Below, piece after piece: positions 35,655 to 44,448 of a stretch of DNA of 64,000 bases; positions within the stretch are counted from its first letter, which is position 1; each line of letters begins with the position of its first letter. The stretch is from positions 248,001 to 312,000 of the forward strand of contig NZ_CP069302.1 of assembly GCF_016839145.1 (NCBI RefSeq), written 5' to 3'. This DNA is from Shinella sp. PSBB067. Lineage in GTDB: Bacteria; Pseudomonadota; Alphaproteobacteria; Rhizobiales; Rhizobiaceae. Both the position numbers and the translations under genes were made by a program. The notes under the pieces are model-generated. The model was not told where the DNA came from and did not search any database. It saw nothing but the letters and a program-made list of their open reading frames with translations.

Positions 35655-36761
35655 ATGTATGTTGCCGTCAAGGGTGGCGAAGCCGCCATTTCCAACGCTC
35701 ACCGCCTTCTCGCCGACCGCCGGCGCGGCGACCGCTCGCTGCCGGCGATCGGCATCGAGCAGATCGTCGCCCAGCTCGGCCTTGCCGTCGACCGCGTGAT
35801 GGCGGAAGCCTCGCTCTACGACCGCGCGCTCGCCGCACTCGCCGTCCGGCAGGCGCGCGGCGACATGATCGAGGCGATCTTCATCCTGCGCGCCTATCGC
35901 ACGACGCTGCCGCGCTTCGGCTATTCCAGGCCCGTCGAGACGGGTTCGATGGTTGTCGAGCGCCGCGTCTCGGCGACCTACAAGGACCTGCCCGGCGGCC
36001 AGCTCCTCGGCCCGACCTTCGACTACACCCACCGCCTCCTCGACCCGTCGCTTTTGAACGACGAGGCCGTGGATGCGCCGCTGGAGCGCGACGAGCCCGG
36101 CGAGCCGGTCATGCGCGTCTCCGACATCCTCGCCGGCGAAGGCCTGGTCGAGGACGACGGCAGCCTGCCGGATGGCCACGTTCCGGGCGACATCACCCGG
36201 GAGCCTCTGGAGTTCCCGATGGCGCGGGACCTTCGCCTGCAGGCGCTCGCCCGCGGCGACGAGGGCTTCCTGCTGGCGCTCGGCTATTCCACCCAGCGCG
36301 GCTATGCCCGCACCCATCCCTTCGTCGGCGAAGTGCGCATCGGCGAGGTCGAGGTGGAACTGGACATGCCGGAGCTCGGCTTTGCCGTCTCGCTCGGCCG
36401 CATCCAGGTGACCGAGTGCCAGATGATCGCCCAGTTCAAGGGCTCGGCGAAGAACCCGCCGCAGTTCACGCGCGGCTACGGCCTCGTCTTCGGCCAGAGC
36501 GAGCGCAAGGCCATGGCCATGTCGCTGGTCGACCGTGCGCTGCGCGCGGAGGAGTTCGGCGAGGACATCGTCGCCCCGGCGCAGGACGAGGAATTCGTCA
36601 TCTCCCATTCCGACAACGTTCAGGCGACCGGCTTCGTCGAGCACCTGAAGCTCCCGCACTACGTGGATTTCCAGGCCGAGCTCGATCTCGTGCGCCGCAT
36701 GCGGCGCGAATACGAGGCGGCGCACGGCGAAAACAGCCAACTTCCGGAGGCCGCAGAATGA
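35655..36761 (+). CDS. phnI: C-P lyase core subunit PhnI
   Basis: A 368-residue PhnI protein, starting MYVAVKGGEAAISNAHRLL and carrying the conserved QLLGPTFDYTHRLLDPSLL, ARGDEGFLLALGYSTQRGYARTHPFVGE and YVDFQAELDLVRRMR stretches split over the chain. PhnI is the nucleosidase/transferase that swaps adenine of ATP for the phosphonate, helped by PhnG, H and L. It starts 3 bases after phnH ends and overlaps phnJ by the usual ATGA. Confidence 0.93.
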   Translation: MYVAVKGGEAAISNAHRLLADRRRGDRSLPAIGIEQIVAQLGLAVDRVMAEASLYDRALAALAVRQARGDMIEAIFILRAYRTTLPRFGYSRPVETGSMVVERRVSATYKDLPGGQLLGPTFDYTHRLLDPSLLNDEAVDAPLERDEPGEPVMRVSDILAGEGLVEDDGSLPDGHVPGDITREPLEFPMARDLRLQALARGDEGFLLALGYSTQRGYARTHPFVGEVRIGEVEVELDMPELGFAVSLGRIQVTECQMIAQFKGSAKNPPQFTRGYGLVFGQSERKAMAMSLVDRALRAEEFGEDIVAPAQDEEFVISHSDNVQATGFVEHLKLPHYVDFQAELDLVRRMRREYEAAHGENSQLPEAAE

Positions 36762-37642
36762 CGACGGCAGACCTGGCGACCTACAACTTCGCCTATCTCG
36801 ACGAACAGACGAAACGCATGATCCGCCGCGCGATCCTCAAGGCGATAGCCATCCCCGGCTACCAGGTGCCCTTCGCCTCCCGCGAAATGCCCATGCCCTA
36901 TGGCTGGGGCACCGGCGGTGTGCAGGTGACGGCGGCGATCCTCGGTCCCGAGGACGTGCTGAAGGTCATCGACCAGGGGGCGGACGACACGACCAACGCC
37001 GTCTCCATCCGCGCCTTCTTCCAGAAGGTGGCCAATGTGGCCGTCACGACGAAGACGCGCGAGGCGACGATCATCCAGACGCGCCATCGCATTCCCGAGG
37101 AGAAGCTGACGGCCGGCCAGACGCTCGTCTACCAGGTGCCGATCCCCGAACCCCTGCGCTTTCTCGAACCGCGCGAGACCGAGACGCGCAAGATGCATGC
37201 GCTGGAGGAATACGGCCTCATGCATGTCAAGCTCTACGAGGACATCGCCCGCAACGGCCATATCGCGACGACCTATGCCTATCCGGTGAAGGTCGAGGGC
37301 CGCTATGTCATGGACCCGTCGCCGACGCCGAAATTCGACAATCCGAAGATGCACATGTCGGAAGCGCTCCAGCTCTTCGGCGCGGGCCGGGAGAAGCGCA
37401 TCTACGCCGTGCCGCCCCATACCGAGGTCGTCAGCCTCGATTTCGAGGACCATCCCTTCGCGGTCCAGACCTTCGACAAGCCCTGCGCGCTCTGCGGCGC
37501 GGAGGATGTCTATCTCGACGAGGTGGTGCTCGACGACAGGGGCGGGCGGATGTTCGTCTGCTCGGACACCGACCATTGCGAGGAGCGCTGCGCCAACGGC
37601 CACCGCGGTCATCTCGCCTACGACAAGGAGGCCGCCGAATGA
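36758..37642 (+). CDS. phnJ: C-P lyase radical SAM subunit PhnJ
   Basis: A 294-residue protein that breaks the carbon-phosphorus bond using a 4Fe-4S cluster and S-adenosylmethionine. The cysteines C243, C246 and C268 (KPCALCG and FVCSDTDHC) correspond to the cluster ligands C241, C244 and C266 of E. coli PhnJ, and C274 to the thiyl radical residue C272; the glycine radical region is also present (YGWGTGGVQVT). All key residues are therefore intact. The start is the ATG overlapping the phnI stop; the frame is open much further upstream only as a shadow of phnI. Confidence 0.95.
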   Translation: MTTADLATYNFAYLDEQTKRMIRRAILKAIAIPGYQVPFASREMPMPYGWGTGGVQVTAAILGPEDVLKVIDQGADDTTNAVSIRAFFQKVANVAVTTKTREATIIQTRHRIPEEKLTAGQTLVYQVPIPEPLRFLEPRETETRKMHALEEYGLMHVKLYEDIARNGHIATTYAYPVKVEGRYVMDPSPTPKFDNPKMHMSEALQLFGAGREKRIYAVPPHTEVVSLDFEDHPFAVQTFDKPCALCGAEDVYLDEVVLDDRGGRMFVCSDTDHCEERCANGHRGHLAYDKEAAE

Positions 37643-38415
37643 CCGACACGCCGCTTCTCAAGGTCCGCGACATCTCGAAATTCTACGGCGCGCGCACCGG
37701 CTGCCGGAACGTCTCCTTCGATCTCTGGCCGGGTGAGGTTCTGGCCATCGTCGGCGAATCCGGCTCCGGCAAGACGACGCTGCTCAACTGCCTTGCCACG
37801 CGCCTGATGCCGACATCGGGCGCCGTCGAATACCGCATGCGCGACGGCCAGATGCGCGACCTCTCCCGCATGAGCGAGGCGGAGCGCCGCTTCCTGATGC
37901 GCACGGACTGGGGCTTCGTGCACCAGAACCCGGCGGACGGCCTGCGCATGGCGGTCTCGGCCGGCGCCAATGTCGGTGAACGGCTGATGGCCATCGGCGA
38001 GCGGCACTACGGCAACATCCGCGAGACGGCCGGCAACTGGCTCGGCCGCGTGGAAATCAGTCTCGACCGTATCGACGACCAGCCGCGCGCCTTTTCCGGC
38101 GGCATGCGCCAGCGCCTGCAGATCGCCCGAAACCTCGTGACCGCGCCGCGGCTGATCTTCATGGACGAGCCGACGGGCGGCCTCGACGTCTCGGTGCAGG
38201 CCCGCCTGCTCGATCTCCTGCGCTCCCTCGTGCAGGACCTCGGCCTCTCGGCGATCATCGTCACGCACGACCTTGCCGTCGCGCGCCTTCTCTCGCACCG
38301 CATGATGGTGATGAAGGACGGCCTCGTCATCGAGCAGGGCCTGACGGACCGCGTGCTCGACGACCCGCGCGAAGCCTATACCCAGCTCCTCGTTTCCTCG
38401 ATCCTTCAGGTCTGA
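37639..38415 (+). CDS. phnK: C-P lyase system ATPase PhnK
   Basis: A 258-residue ABC-type ATPase that binds the C-P lyase core rather than a membrane permease. Walker A is GESGSGKTT, the signature FSGGMRQRLQIARNL, Walker B LIFMDEPTGGLD and IIVTHDLA follow. The segment GFVHQNPADGLRMAVSAGANVGERLMAIG is characteristic of PhnK and separates it from OppD/NikD proteins. The start overlaps the phnJ stop (ATGA). A short palindromic intergenic repeat lies between it and phnL. Confidence 0.92.
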   Translation: MTDTPLLKVRDISKFYGARTGCRNVSFDLWPGEVLAIVGESGSGKTTLLNCLATRLMPTSGAVEYRMRDGQMRDLSRMSEAERRFLMRTDWGFVHQNPADGLRMAVSAGANVGERLMAIGERHYGNIRETAGNWLGRVEISLDRIDDQPRAFSGGMRQRLQIARNLVTAPRLIFMDEPTGGLDVSVQARLLDLLRSLVQDLGLSAIIVTHDLAVARLLSHRMMVMKDGLVIEQGLTDRVLDDPREAYTQLLVSSILQV

Positions 38416-38416
38416 A

Positions 38417-38461
38417 GCATGGTCCCGGAAAGTGGAACCCGGTTTTCAGACAAGACCATGC
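38417..38461. repeat. Small palindromic intergenic repeat (rhizobial type)
   Basis: A 45-base element with perfect 8-base ends GCATGGTC and GACCATGC and an inner GGAACCCGGTTTTC. It closely resembles the short palindromic repeats (RIME-like) scattered between genes in rhizobial genomes. It lies in the only real gap of the phnG-phnL run. Only one copy is seen in this window. Confidence 0.65.
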
Positions 38462-38479
38462 GTCAAAAGGAAGAATGAC

Positions 38480-39187
38480 ATGCCCACACCCCTCGTCGTT
38501 TCCGAAATGGCGAAGAGCTTCACCATGCATCTTCGCGACGGCATCCGCCTGCCTGTTGTCTCGAACGTCGCCTTTTCGGTGAAATCGGGCGAATGCGTCG
38601 TGCTGGGCGGGCCGTCCGGCATCGGCAAGAGCTCGCTGCTCAAGATGGTCTACGGCAACTATGCCGTCGACAGCGGCCAGATCCTCGTCGAGCACGAGGG
38701 CAGGCTGGTCGATCTGGCGACCGCCGACCCGCGCAGCATCCTGGCCGTGCGCCGCGGCACGCTCGGCTATGTCAGCCAGTTCCTGCGCACCGTTCCGCGC
38801 GTCGCGGCCGTCGATGTCGTTGCCGAGCCCTTGCAGGCGCGCGGCGTCGATGCGGCGGAGGCGAGGGCGGCGGCCGGGGCGATGCTCGCCCGGCTCAACC
38901 TGCCGCGCGAGCTGTGGCAGCTTCCGCCCGCCACCTTCTCCGGCGGCGAGCAGCAGCGCGTCAACATCGCCCGCGGCTTCATCACCGACCACCGCATCCT
39001 GCTGCTCGACGAGCCGACCGCCTCGCTCGACGCGACGAACCGCGCCGTCGTGGTCGACATGATCGCCGAGAAGAAGGCGGCCGGCGTCGCGCTGCTCGGC
39101 ATCTTCCACGACGAGGACGTGCGCGAGAGGGTCGCCGACCGTATCGTCGACGTCTCCGCCTTCTCGCCGCGAAAGGCCGCCGCATGA
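38480..39187 (+). CDS. phnL: C-P lyase system ATPase PhnL
   Basis: A 235-residue ABC-type ATPase. It has Walker A GPSGIGKSS, signature FSGGEQQRVNIARGF, Walker B ILLLDEPTASLD and IFHDEDVRERVADR, where HDEDVR replaces the usual THD and is typical of PhnL. The start at 38480 follows AAGGAAG; a frame 16 residues longer begins inside the upstream palindromic repeat and is rejected. PhnL is needed for phosphonate activation together with PhnGHI. Confidence 0.92.
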   Translation: MPTPLVVSEMAKSFTMHLRDGIRLPVVSNVAFSVKSGECVVLGGPSGIGKSSLLKMVYGNYAVDSGQILVEHEGRLVDLATADPRSILAVRRGTLGYVSQFLRTVPRVAAVDVVAEPLQARGVDAAEARAAAGAMLARLNLPRELWQLPPATFSGGEQQRVNIARGFITDHRILLLDEPTASLDATNRAVVVDMIAEKKAAGVALLGIFHDEDVRERVADRIVDVSAFSPRKAAA

Positions 39188-39798
39188 CCCGGCTTTCGGA
39201 AACGCCGCTGATCCACCCGACGGCCGTCGTCTCCGACACGACGCTCGGCCGCTACACGGAGATCGACGAGAACTGCCGCGTCAGCGAGGTGGAGCTCGGG
39301 GACTACTCTTACCTGATGAACGGCACCTCCGTCTGGTGCGCGACGATCGGCAAGTTCGCCAACATCGCCGCCTCGGTGCGCATCAACGCGACGAACCATC
39401 CGATGTGGCGCGCGACGCTGCATCACTTCACCTACCGCGCCAACGACTACTGGCCGGACGCCGACCATGAGGCCGAGTTCTTCTCCTGGCGGCGCGAACA
39501 CCGCGTGACCATCGGCCATGACGTGTGGATCGGCCATGGCGCGACCGTCCTGCCGGGTGTCACGATCGGCAACGGGGCCGTCGTCGGCTCGGGCGCGGTC
39601 GTCACGAAGGACGTCGAACCCTACACGATCGTCGGCGGCGTCGCGGCGAAAGTCATCCGTGAACGGTTCCCCCGAACCATCGCGGCGCGCATGGAAAAAC
39701 TCGCGTGGTGGGACTGGGATCATGCCCGGCTTCGCAATGCCCTGGACGACTTTCGCAAACTCGACGCAGAAGCCTTCCTCGCCCGCCACGACGGGTGA
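39184..39798 (+). CDS. Phosphonate-operon hexapeptide-repeat acetyltransferase
   Basis: A 204-residue left-handed beta-helix protein with hexapeptide repeats (IHPTAVVSDTTLGRYTEI, GHDVWIGHGATVLPGVTIGNGAVVGSGAVV) and the catalytic-type histidine in INATNHPMW, as in xenobiotic/chloramphenicol acetyltransferases. It is the transferase often found in phn operons after phnL. It may acetylate aminoalkylphosphonates, the role played by GNAT-type PhnO in E. coli, but this is not proven. The start overlaps the phnL stop (ATGA). It ends the first phn block; a Pho box and phnC follow. Confidence 0.87.
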   Translation: MTRLSETPLIHPTAVVSDTTLGRYTEIDENCRVSEVELGDYSYLMNGTSVWCATIGKFANIAASVRINATNHPMWRATLHHFTYRANDYWPDADHEAEFFSWRREHRVTIGHDVWIGHGATVLPGVTIGNGAVVGSGAVVTKDVEPYTIVGGVAAKVIRERFPRTIAARMEKLAWWDWDHARLRNALDDFRKLDAEAFLARHDG

Positions 39799-39836
39799 AG
39801 AAGCGCCTTCGAACGGCGGAAATCCAGGCCTGTGGA

Positions 39837-39876
39837 CTGTTATCTTTCCGACATCGAACTGACATCGCCCCTTCAT
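39837..39876 (+). promoter_or_regulatory. Pho box with four 11-base repeats upstream of phnC
   Basis: CTGTTAT, CCGACAT, CTGACAT and CCTTCAT (5 or 6 of 7 matches each to CTGTCAT) recur exactly every 11 bases, the arrangement of tandem PhoB sites. The array ends 63 bases before the phnC start, so the transport genes have their own phosphate-controlled promoter. Confidence 0.65.
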
Positions 39877-39939
39877 CAACAGTGTTTAGAGCCAGTCCGG
39901 AAAACGACATTGCCTCCTGTTGCAGGAAAGGGTTCCACC

Positions 39940-40788
39940 ATGTTCCGACTGAAGAACGTCACCCGCCGCTTCGGTGCCAGAGTTGCCGTCGCCGACGTCA
40001 CCTTCGACATCCCACAGGGCCAGATGGTCGGCGTCATCGGCCGGTCCGGCGCGGGCAAGTCCACCATGCTGCGCATGATAAACCGCCTCGCGGACCCGAG
40101 CGAGGGCACGATCCATTTCAACGATATCGAAGTGTCGTCGCTGCGGGGATCCGCGCTGCGCAACTGGCAGCGCGACTGCGCGATGATCTTCCAGCAGTTC
40201 AACCTGGTGCCGCGCCTCGACGTCCTGACCAACGTGCTGCTCGGCCGCCTCAACCATCGTTCGACGGCGCTCAGCATCCTCAACCTCTTCACCCGCGAGG
40301 AGCGCATCATGGCGATTGCTGCGCTCGAACGCCTTGGCATCGAGCAGACGGCGCTCCAGCCGGCCGGCACGCTCTCCGGCGGCCAGCAGCAGCGCGTGGC
40401 GATCGCCCGCGCGCTGATGCAGAACCCCAAGATGCTGCTCGCCGACGAGCCGATCGCCTCGCTCGATCCGCTCAACGCTAAGATCGTGATGGACGCTCTG
40501 CGCGACATCAACGAGCGCGAGGGCATCACTGTCATCACCAACCTCCACACGCTCGATACGGCCCGCGCCTATTGCGAGCGCATCATCGGCATGTCGGCCG
40601 GCCGCGTCGTCTTCGACGGCCCCGCGCGCGACCTCGACGCCGAGGCCGTGCGCACGATCTACGGCACGGGCGCCGACGGCGCGGAGATCGACGAAAGCGT
40701 CACGTCCACCGCGATCCGCAACCCGGCCCGTCAGGACAACATCAAGGAATCCGCCGGCCCGACACCGCTGGCACTGGCCGGACTGTGA
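39940..40788 (+). CDS. phnC: Phosphonate ABC importer ATP-binding protein PhnC
   Basis: A 282-residue ATPase of the phosphonate importer. Walker A is GRSGAGKST, the Q-loop [21 protein letters not shown] is typical of PhnC, the signature is [15 protein letters not shown] and Walker [14 protein letters not shown]. The start has AGGAAAGGG upstream. It is the first gene of the transport block phnC-D-E1-E2 and has its own Pho box. About 35 polar residues follow the ATPase domain. Confidence 0.93.
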   Translation: MFRLKNVTRRFGARVAVADVTFDIPQGQMVGVIGRSGAGKSTMLRMINRLADPSEGTIHFNDIEVSSLRGSALRNWQRDCAMIFQQFNLVPRLDVLTNVLLGRLNHRSTALSILNLFTREERIMAIAALERLGIEQTALQPAGTLSGGQQQRVAIARALMQNPKMLLADEPIASLDPLNAKIVMDALRDINEREGITVITNLHTLDTARAYCERIIGMSAGRVVFDGPARDLDAEAVRTIYGTGADGAEIDESVTSTAIRNPARQDNIKESAGPTPLALAGL

Positions 40789-40868
40789 TCCGGCCGGGAT
40801 CGAACGGCCCGCGTGAAGGGTCAGAAACTTTCAAGGCCCGGCGAAGCCGGCCAAACAGGAGAGAGACC

Positions 40869-41774
40869 ATGCTGAAGAACGTTCTTCTGGGCGCCGTCGC
40901 GCTCATCGCGCTTGCCGGCCATGTCCAGGCCGAAGACCTCAAGGAATTCCGCGTCGGCATCATCGGCGGCGAGAACGAAGCGGACCGCCTGCGCAACTAC
41001 CAGTGCCTCGGCGACCACCTGAAGACCGAGCTTGGCTTCGAGAAGGTCTCCTTCTTCCCGGCCGCCGACTATGACGGCGTCATCCAGGGTCTGCTCGGCG
41101 GCACGCTCGATTATGCCGAACTCGGCGCTTCCGGCTATGCCAAGATCTACCTCGCCAACGCGAACGCCGTCGAGCCTATCCTGACGACCGTCCAGACGGA
41201 CGGATCGACCGGCTACCACTCGATCATGGTCGCCCGCAAGGATTCCGGCATCACCAAGCTCGAAGACCTCAAGGGCAAGAAGCTCGGCTTTGCCGATCCG
41301 GACTCGACCTCGGGCTACCTCGTCCCGCTCGTCACGCTGCCGGAAGCCATCGGCAGCCCGGTCAAGGAATACTTTGCCGAGACCGGCTTCGGCGGCGGCC
41401 ACGAGAACCTCGTCCTCGAAGTGCTGAAGGGCACCTTCGACGCCGGCACGACCTTCGGCTCGGGCGTCGGCGAATGGAAGGACGGCTACACCTCCGGCAA
41501 CCTGCACAAGATGGTCGAGAAGGGCATTCTCGACATGAACGATCTCGTCGAGCTCTGGAAGTCGCCGCTGATCCCGAACGGCCCGATCGTCGTTCGCACC
41601 TCCATGGCCGACGAGACGAAGGCGAAGTTCAAGCAGTTCATGCTCGACCTGCCGAAGAAGGACGCCGCCTGCTTCTCCGCCGTCATGGGCGGCGACTACA
41701 CTTCCTTTACGGAAGTCAATGTCGACTTCTACAAGCCGATCATCGAGGCCCGCAAGGCAACGATCGGCGGCTGA
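40869..41774 (+). CDS. phnD: Phosphonate periplasmic binding protein PhnD
   Basis: A 301-residue binding protein with a signal peptide (MLKNVLLGAVALIALAGHVQA, cleaved before EDLKEFRV). The phosphonate-binding family segments FFPAADYDGVIQGLLGGTLDYAELGASGYA, TGYHSIMVARKDSGI and ADPDSTSGYLVP are present in order. It delivers phosphonates, and possibly phosphite or phosphate esters, to the two PhnE permeases. GGAGAGAG precedes the ATG. A strong GC hairpin follows the stop codon. Confidence 0.93.
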   Translation: MLKNVLLGAVALIALAGHVQAEDLKEFRVGIIGGENEADRLRNYQCLGDHLKTELGFEKVSFFPAADYDGVIQGLLGGTLDYAELGASGYAKIYLANANAVEPILTTVQTDGSTGYHSIMVARKDSGITKLEDLKGKKLGFADPDSTSGYLVPLVTLPEAIGSPVKEYFAETGFGGGHENLVLEVLKGTFDAGTTFGSGVGEWKDGYTSGNLHKMVEKGILDMNDLVELWKSPLIPNGPIVVRTSMADETKAKFKQFMLDLPKKDAACFSAVMGGDYTSFTEVNVDFYKPIIEARKATIGG

Positions 41775-41790
41775 TCGCCGGCATGCATCC

Positions 41791-41817
41791 GGCGCCGGCC
41801 GCAACCCGGCCGGCGCC
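41791..41817 (+). other. GC-rich hairpin between phnD and phnE
   Basis: GGCGCCGGCCG and CGGCCGGCGCC form a perfect 11-base stem with a 5-base loop, followed by the pyrimidine run TTCTTCTTTC. It can act as a leaky terminator or as a 3'-end stabiliser for phnD mRNA, keeping binding protein in excess over permease. Confidence 0.6.
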
Positions 41818-41847
41818 TTCTTCTTTCGAGTTCCGGGCGGACAGACG

Positions 41848-42810
41848 ATGGCCATGCACACGCTCCACGACGGCTTCAGCGAGAAGGGCGCTCTCATCGA
41901 GCGGCACTGGCAGGAGCTGGCCGCGCGCCGCCGCCTTCATACCTGGCTCGGCCTTGCGATCCTCGTCGTCGCGCTTTCCGGCTCGCTCTGGTTCGCCAAC
42001 GAGACGAATGCCGGCAAGTTCCTCGACCGCCTGCCGCACTTCTTCGATTTCGTCGGAGACATGATGCCGCGCGACGGCCTGGAGGTTTTCCGCGCGCTGT
42101 TCGACCTGCCGTCGCCCTATGACGACGGCAGCTTCAAGTACAATTATCCTGAAGGCCGGCTCTACATCACCCAGAGCCTCTACGTGCCGGAATACTTCCA
42201 CAAGATGCTGGAGACGCTGAACATCGCGATCTTCTCCACCGTCGTGGGCATGGTCTTCGGCTTCCTGCTCTGCTTCCTCGCGTCGAAGAACCTCGTCGCC
42301 AACCGGCTGCTGCGCGGCTTCGTGCGCCGCTTCATGGAAATCCTGCGCGCCTTCCCGGAGGTCGTGCTCGCCGGCTTCTTCCTCGCCATCCTCTCGCTGG
42401 GGCCGCTGCCGGCCGTGATTGCCGTGTCGATCCACACGGTCGGCGCGCTCGGCAAGCTGTTCTTCGAAGTGGTCGAGAATGCCGACATGAAGGCGGAGGA
42501 GGGGCTTCGCGCCGTCGGCGCGAGCTGGGTGGAGCGCGTCTGGTTCGCCATCGTGCCGCAGGTGCTGCCGAACTTCATGAGCTATTTCCTGCTACGCCTT
42601 GAGATCAACGTGCGCGCCTCGACCATCATCGGCGCGGTCGGCGGCGGGGGCATCGGCGAATTGCTGCGCCTTTCCATCGGCCAGGGCCATGCGGCCAAGA
42701 CGCTCGCCATCGTGCTCCTGCTGCTCGTCACCATCATCGCCGTCGACCAGTTTTCCGCATGGCTGCGCCGCAAGCTCGTCGGCGACCATGCCTTCCGGCC
42801 GACCCAATAG
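41848..42810 (+). CDS. phnE: Phosphonate ABC importer permease PhnE (first)
   Basis: A 320-residue inner-membrane permease. After a short cytoplasmic N-terminus and a helix at about residues 34-52 there is a periplasmic stretch, then five helices. The docking loop is AEEGLRAVGASWVERVWFAIVPQVLP and the ending TIIGAVGGGGIGELLRLSIGQGHAAKTLAI is diagnostic for PhnE. It lies 9 bases before the second phnE gene; the two probably form a heterodimer. Confidence 0.92.
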   Translation: MAMHTLHDGFSEKGALIERHWQELAARRRLHTWLGLAILVVALSGSLWFANETNAGKFLDRLPHFFDFVGDMMPRDGLEVFRALFDLPSPYDDGSFKYNYPEGRLYITQSLYVPEYFHKMLETLNIAIFSTVVGMVFGFLLCFLASKNLVANRLLRGFVRRFMEILRAFPEVVLAGFFLAILSLGPLPAVIAVSIHTVGALGKLFFEVVENADMKAEEGLRAVGASWVERVWFAIVPQVLPNFMSYFLLRLEINVRASTIIGAVGGGGIGELLRLSIGQGHAAKTLAIVLLLLVTIIAVDQFSAWLRRKLVGDHAFRPTQ

Positions 42811-42819
42811 GAGTGTGCC

Positions 42820-44319
42820 ATGACGACCCTCGATGCCGCACGGATGGATGAGATCGCAGCGCGCCATCCGGCCGTCTTCCACCGCTCGTTCTGGCAGCGT
42901 TTCCGCGTGCCCGTCATCGCCGGCGGCTTCGTGCTCTACGCGCTCTATTGCTGGTGGTTCTTCGCCATCGGCCACGTGCTCGGCACCGCCAACTGGAGCA
43001 TCGCCGGCACCTATCTCGCCGACTGGGTCTCCTATGAGGTGCGGCCCGAGGTGACGATCGCCCCTGACGGTGCGATGAAGCTCACCTATCCGCGCTTCTC
43101 GCCGCTCGGGCCGGATGCGCAGCCGGACTGGGTGGACATCGAGCGCGGCACGATGACCCGCACCACGCCCGCCGCGGGCGCGGCCTCCACCACGCAAAAG
43201 CCGGCGTCGATGGGCTTCATGGGCAGCGGCGGCGCTGTCGGCGGCCCGTCCTCCGCCGCGACCGAAGCGATCAGGACGACGACCCGCGAGGAGGAGGTGG
43301 TCACGCGCGCGAAGATCACCCTCAATTCCGCGACGAGCGTCGAGGTGGTGCCGCAGCGCGTGACGGTCCGGCATTCCGGCGAGACGCTGGTCGTCGATCT
43401 CGACGGCGCGAAGATGAGGGTGGATGGCGCGCTGCCGGCCTGGGCGAAGCAGAAGGAACCCGGCGGGAAGATCACGCTTTCCTTCGGCTTTGCCGGCTGG
43501 GGCGAGATCGAGGCGGACGACATCAGCGTCCGCAGGCGCTTCCTCGGCTGGGCGAACTTCCTGTTCGACACGAACTCGCCCTTCCACGGCAAGTCCACCT
43601 CCGAGGTTTTCTCGTTGATTGCGTCGGGCGACCGGATCGACCCGAAGCAATCGAACCTCTCGCTCGCCTGGAACAACATCCTCTACAATGCCGAATGGCA
43701 GCATCTCGATGTCTGGGTCAAGCTGCTCCAGACCATCGTCATGGCTTTCGTCGGTACGCTGTTTGCCATGCTGCTCGCCTTCCCGCTCGCCTTCCTCGCC
43801 GCGCGCAACATCACGCGCAGCCGGCTTTCCAACCAGGTGACGAAACGCCTCTTCGATTTCCTGCGCTCGGTCGACATGCTCATCTGGGCGCTGTTCTTCA
43901 CCCGTGCCTTCGGCCCGGGGCCACTCGCGGGCATGTCGGCGATCTTCTTCACGGATACCGGCACGCTCGGCAAGCTTTATTCGGAAGCGCTGGAGAACAT
44001 CGACGACAGGCAGCGTGAGGGCGTGAAATCGGTGGGTGCGGCACCGGTTGCCGTGCAGCGCTACGGCGTGCTGCCACAGGTCATGCCGCTTTTTGCCTCC
44101 CAGGCACTTTACTTCTGGGAATCGAACACCCGTTCTGCCACGATCATCGGCGCCGTCGGGGCAGGGGGAATCGGCCTCAAGCTCTGGGAGGCGATGCGGA
44201 CCAATTCGGACTGGGAGAACGTCGCCTATATGGTGCTCTTGATCCTCGTCGTGGTCTTCGTCTTCGACGGCATATCGAACGCGCTGCGCTCGCGCCTGAT
44301 GGGCGGGCCTGCGCACTAG
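42820..44319 (+). CDS. phnE: Phosphonate ABC importer permease PhnE (second), with large periplasmic insert
   Basis: A 499-residue permease, much longer than the usual 260-320. After a first helix (about residues 31-52, VIAGGFVLYALYCWWFFAIG) there are about 240 mostly hydrophilic residues before the next helix (about 308-330). The insert contains a Gly/Ala/Ser/Thr-rich stretch near residues 115-150 and beta-strand-like segments (VEVVPQRVTVRHSGETLVVDL, KITLSFGFAGWGEIEADDISV). The C-terminal 200 residues are a normal PhnE domain with QREGVKSVGAAPVAVQRYGVLPQVMP and TIIGAVGAGGIGLKLWEAM. The insert would be a periplasmic domain; its role is unknown. Confidence 0.9.
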   Translation: MTTLDAARMDEIAARHPAVFHRSFWQRFRVPVIAGGFVLYALYCWWFFAIGHVLGTANWSIAGTYLADWVSYEVRPEVTIAPDGAMKLTYPRFSPLGPDAQPDWVDIERGTMTRTTPAAGAASTTQKPASMGFMGSGGAVGGPSSAATEAIRTTTREEEVVTRAKITLNSATSVEVVPQRVTVRHSGETLVVDLDGAKMRVDGALPAWAKQKEPGGKITLSFGFAGWGEIEADDISVRRRFLGWANFLFDTNSPFHGKSTSEVFSLIASGDRIDPKQSNLSLAWNNILYNAEWQHLDVWVKLLQTIVMAFVGTLFAMLLAFPLAFLAARNITRSRLSNQVTKRLFDFLRSVDMLIWALFFTRAFGPGPLAGMSAIFFTDTGTLGKLYSEALENIDDRQREGVKSVGAAPVAVQRYGVLPQVMPLFASQALYFWESNTRSATIIGAVGAGGIGLKLWEAMRTNSDWENVAYMVLLILVVVFVFDGISNALRSRLMGGPAH

Positions 44320-44402
44320 AGCCGTTCGGCGTGCGGGGTCCGGGAGCCGGAAAACCCGCGTGGCGGCATGATGTTGCCACACGAATCCCGTCATGATCCG
44401 GC

Positions 44403-44420
44403 GCCGCCCCCGGGGGCGGC
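44403..44420. other. 18-base perfect palindrome in the phnE-2H gene gap
   Basis: GCCGCCCCC/GGGGGCGGC is a perfect 9+9 palindrome 28 bases before the GTG of the next gene, in a 129-base gap. A second, looser hairpin (GTGGC...GCCAC) lies just upstream. There is no T-tract; it may be a transcript-processing or pausing site. No separate promoter is recognised in the gap. Confidence 0.35.
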
Positions 44421-44448
44421 ATCGAGAAACTTTTACAGGAATGAGCCC

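Noticed and set aside
39184..39798. GNAT-type PhnO
   Set aside because: The protein has hexapeptide repeats, not a GNAT fold, so the name phnO was not used.
44320..44448. Second copy of the 45-base palindromic repeat
   Set aside because: Stretches such as GTCATGATCC in this gap look similar but lack the paired 8-base ends.
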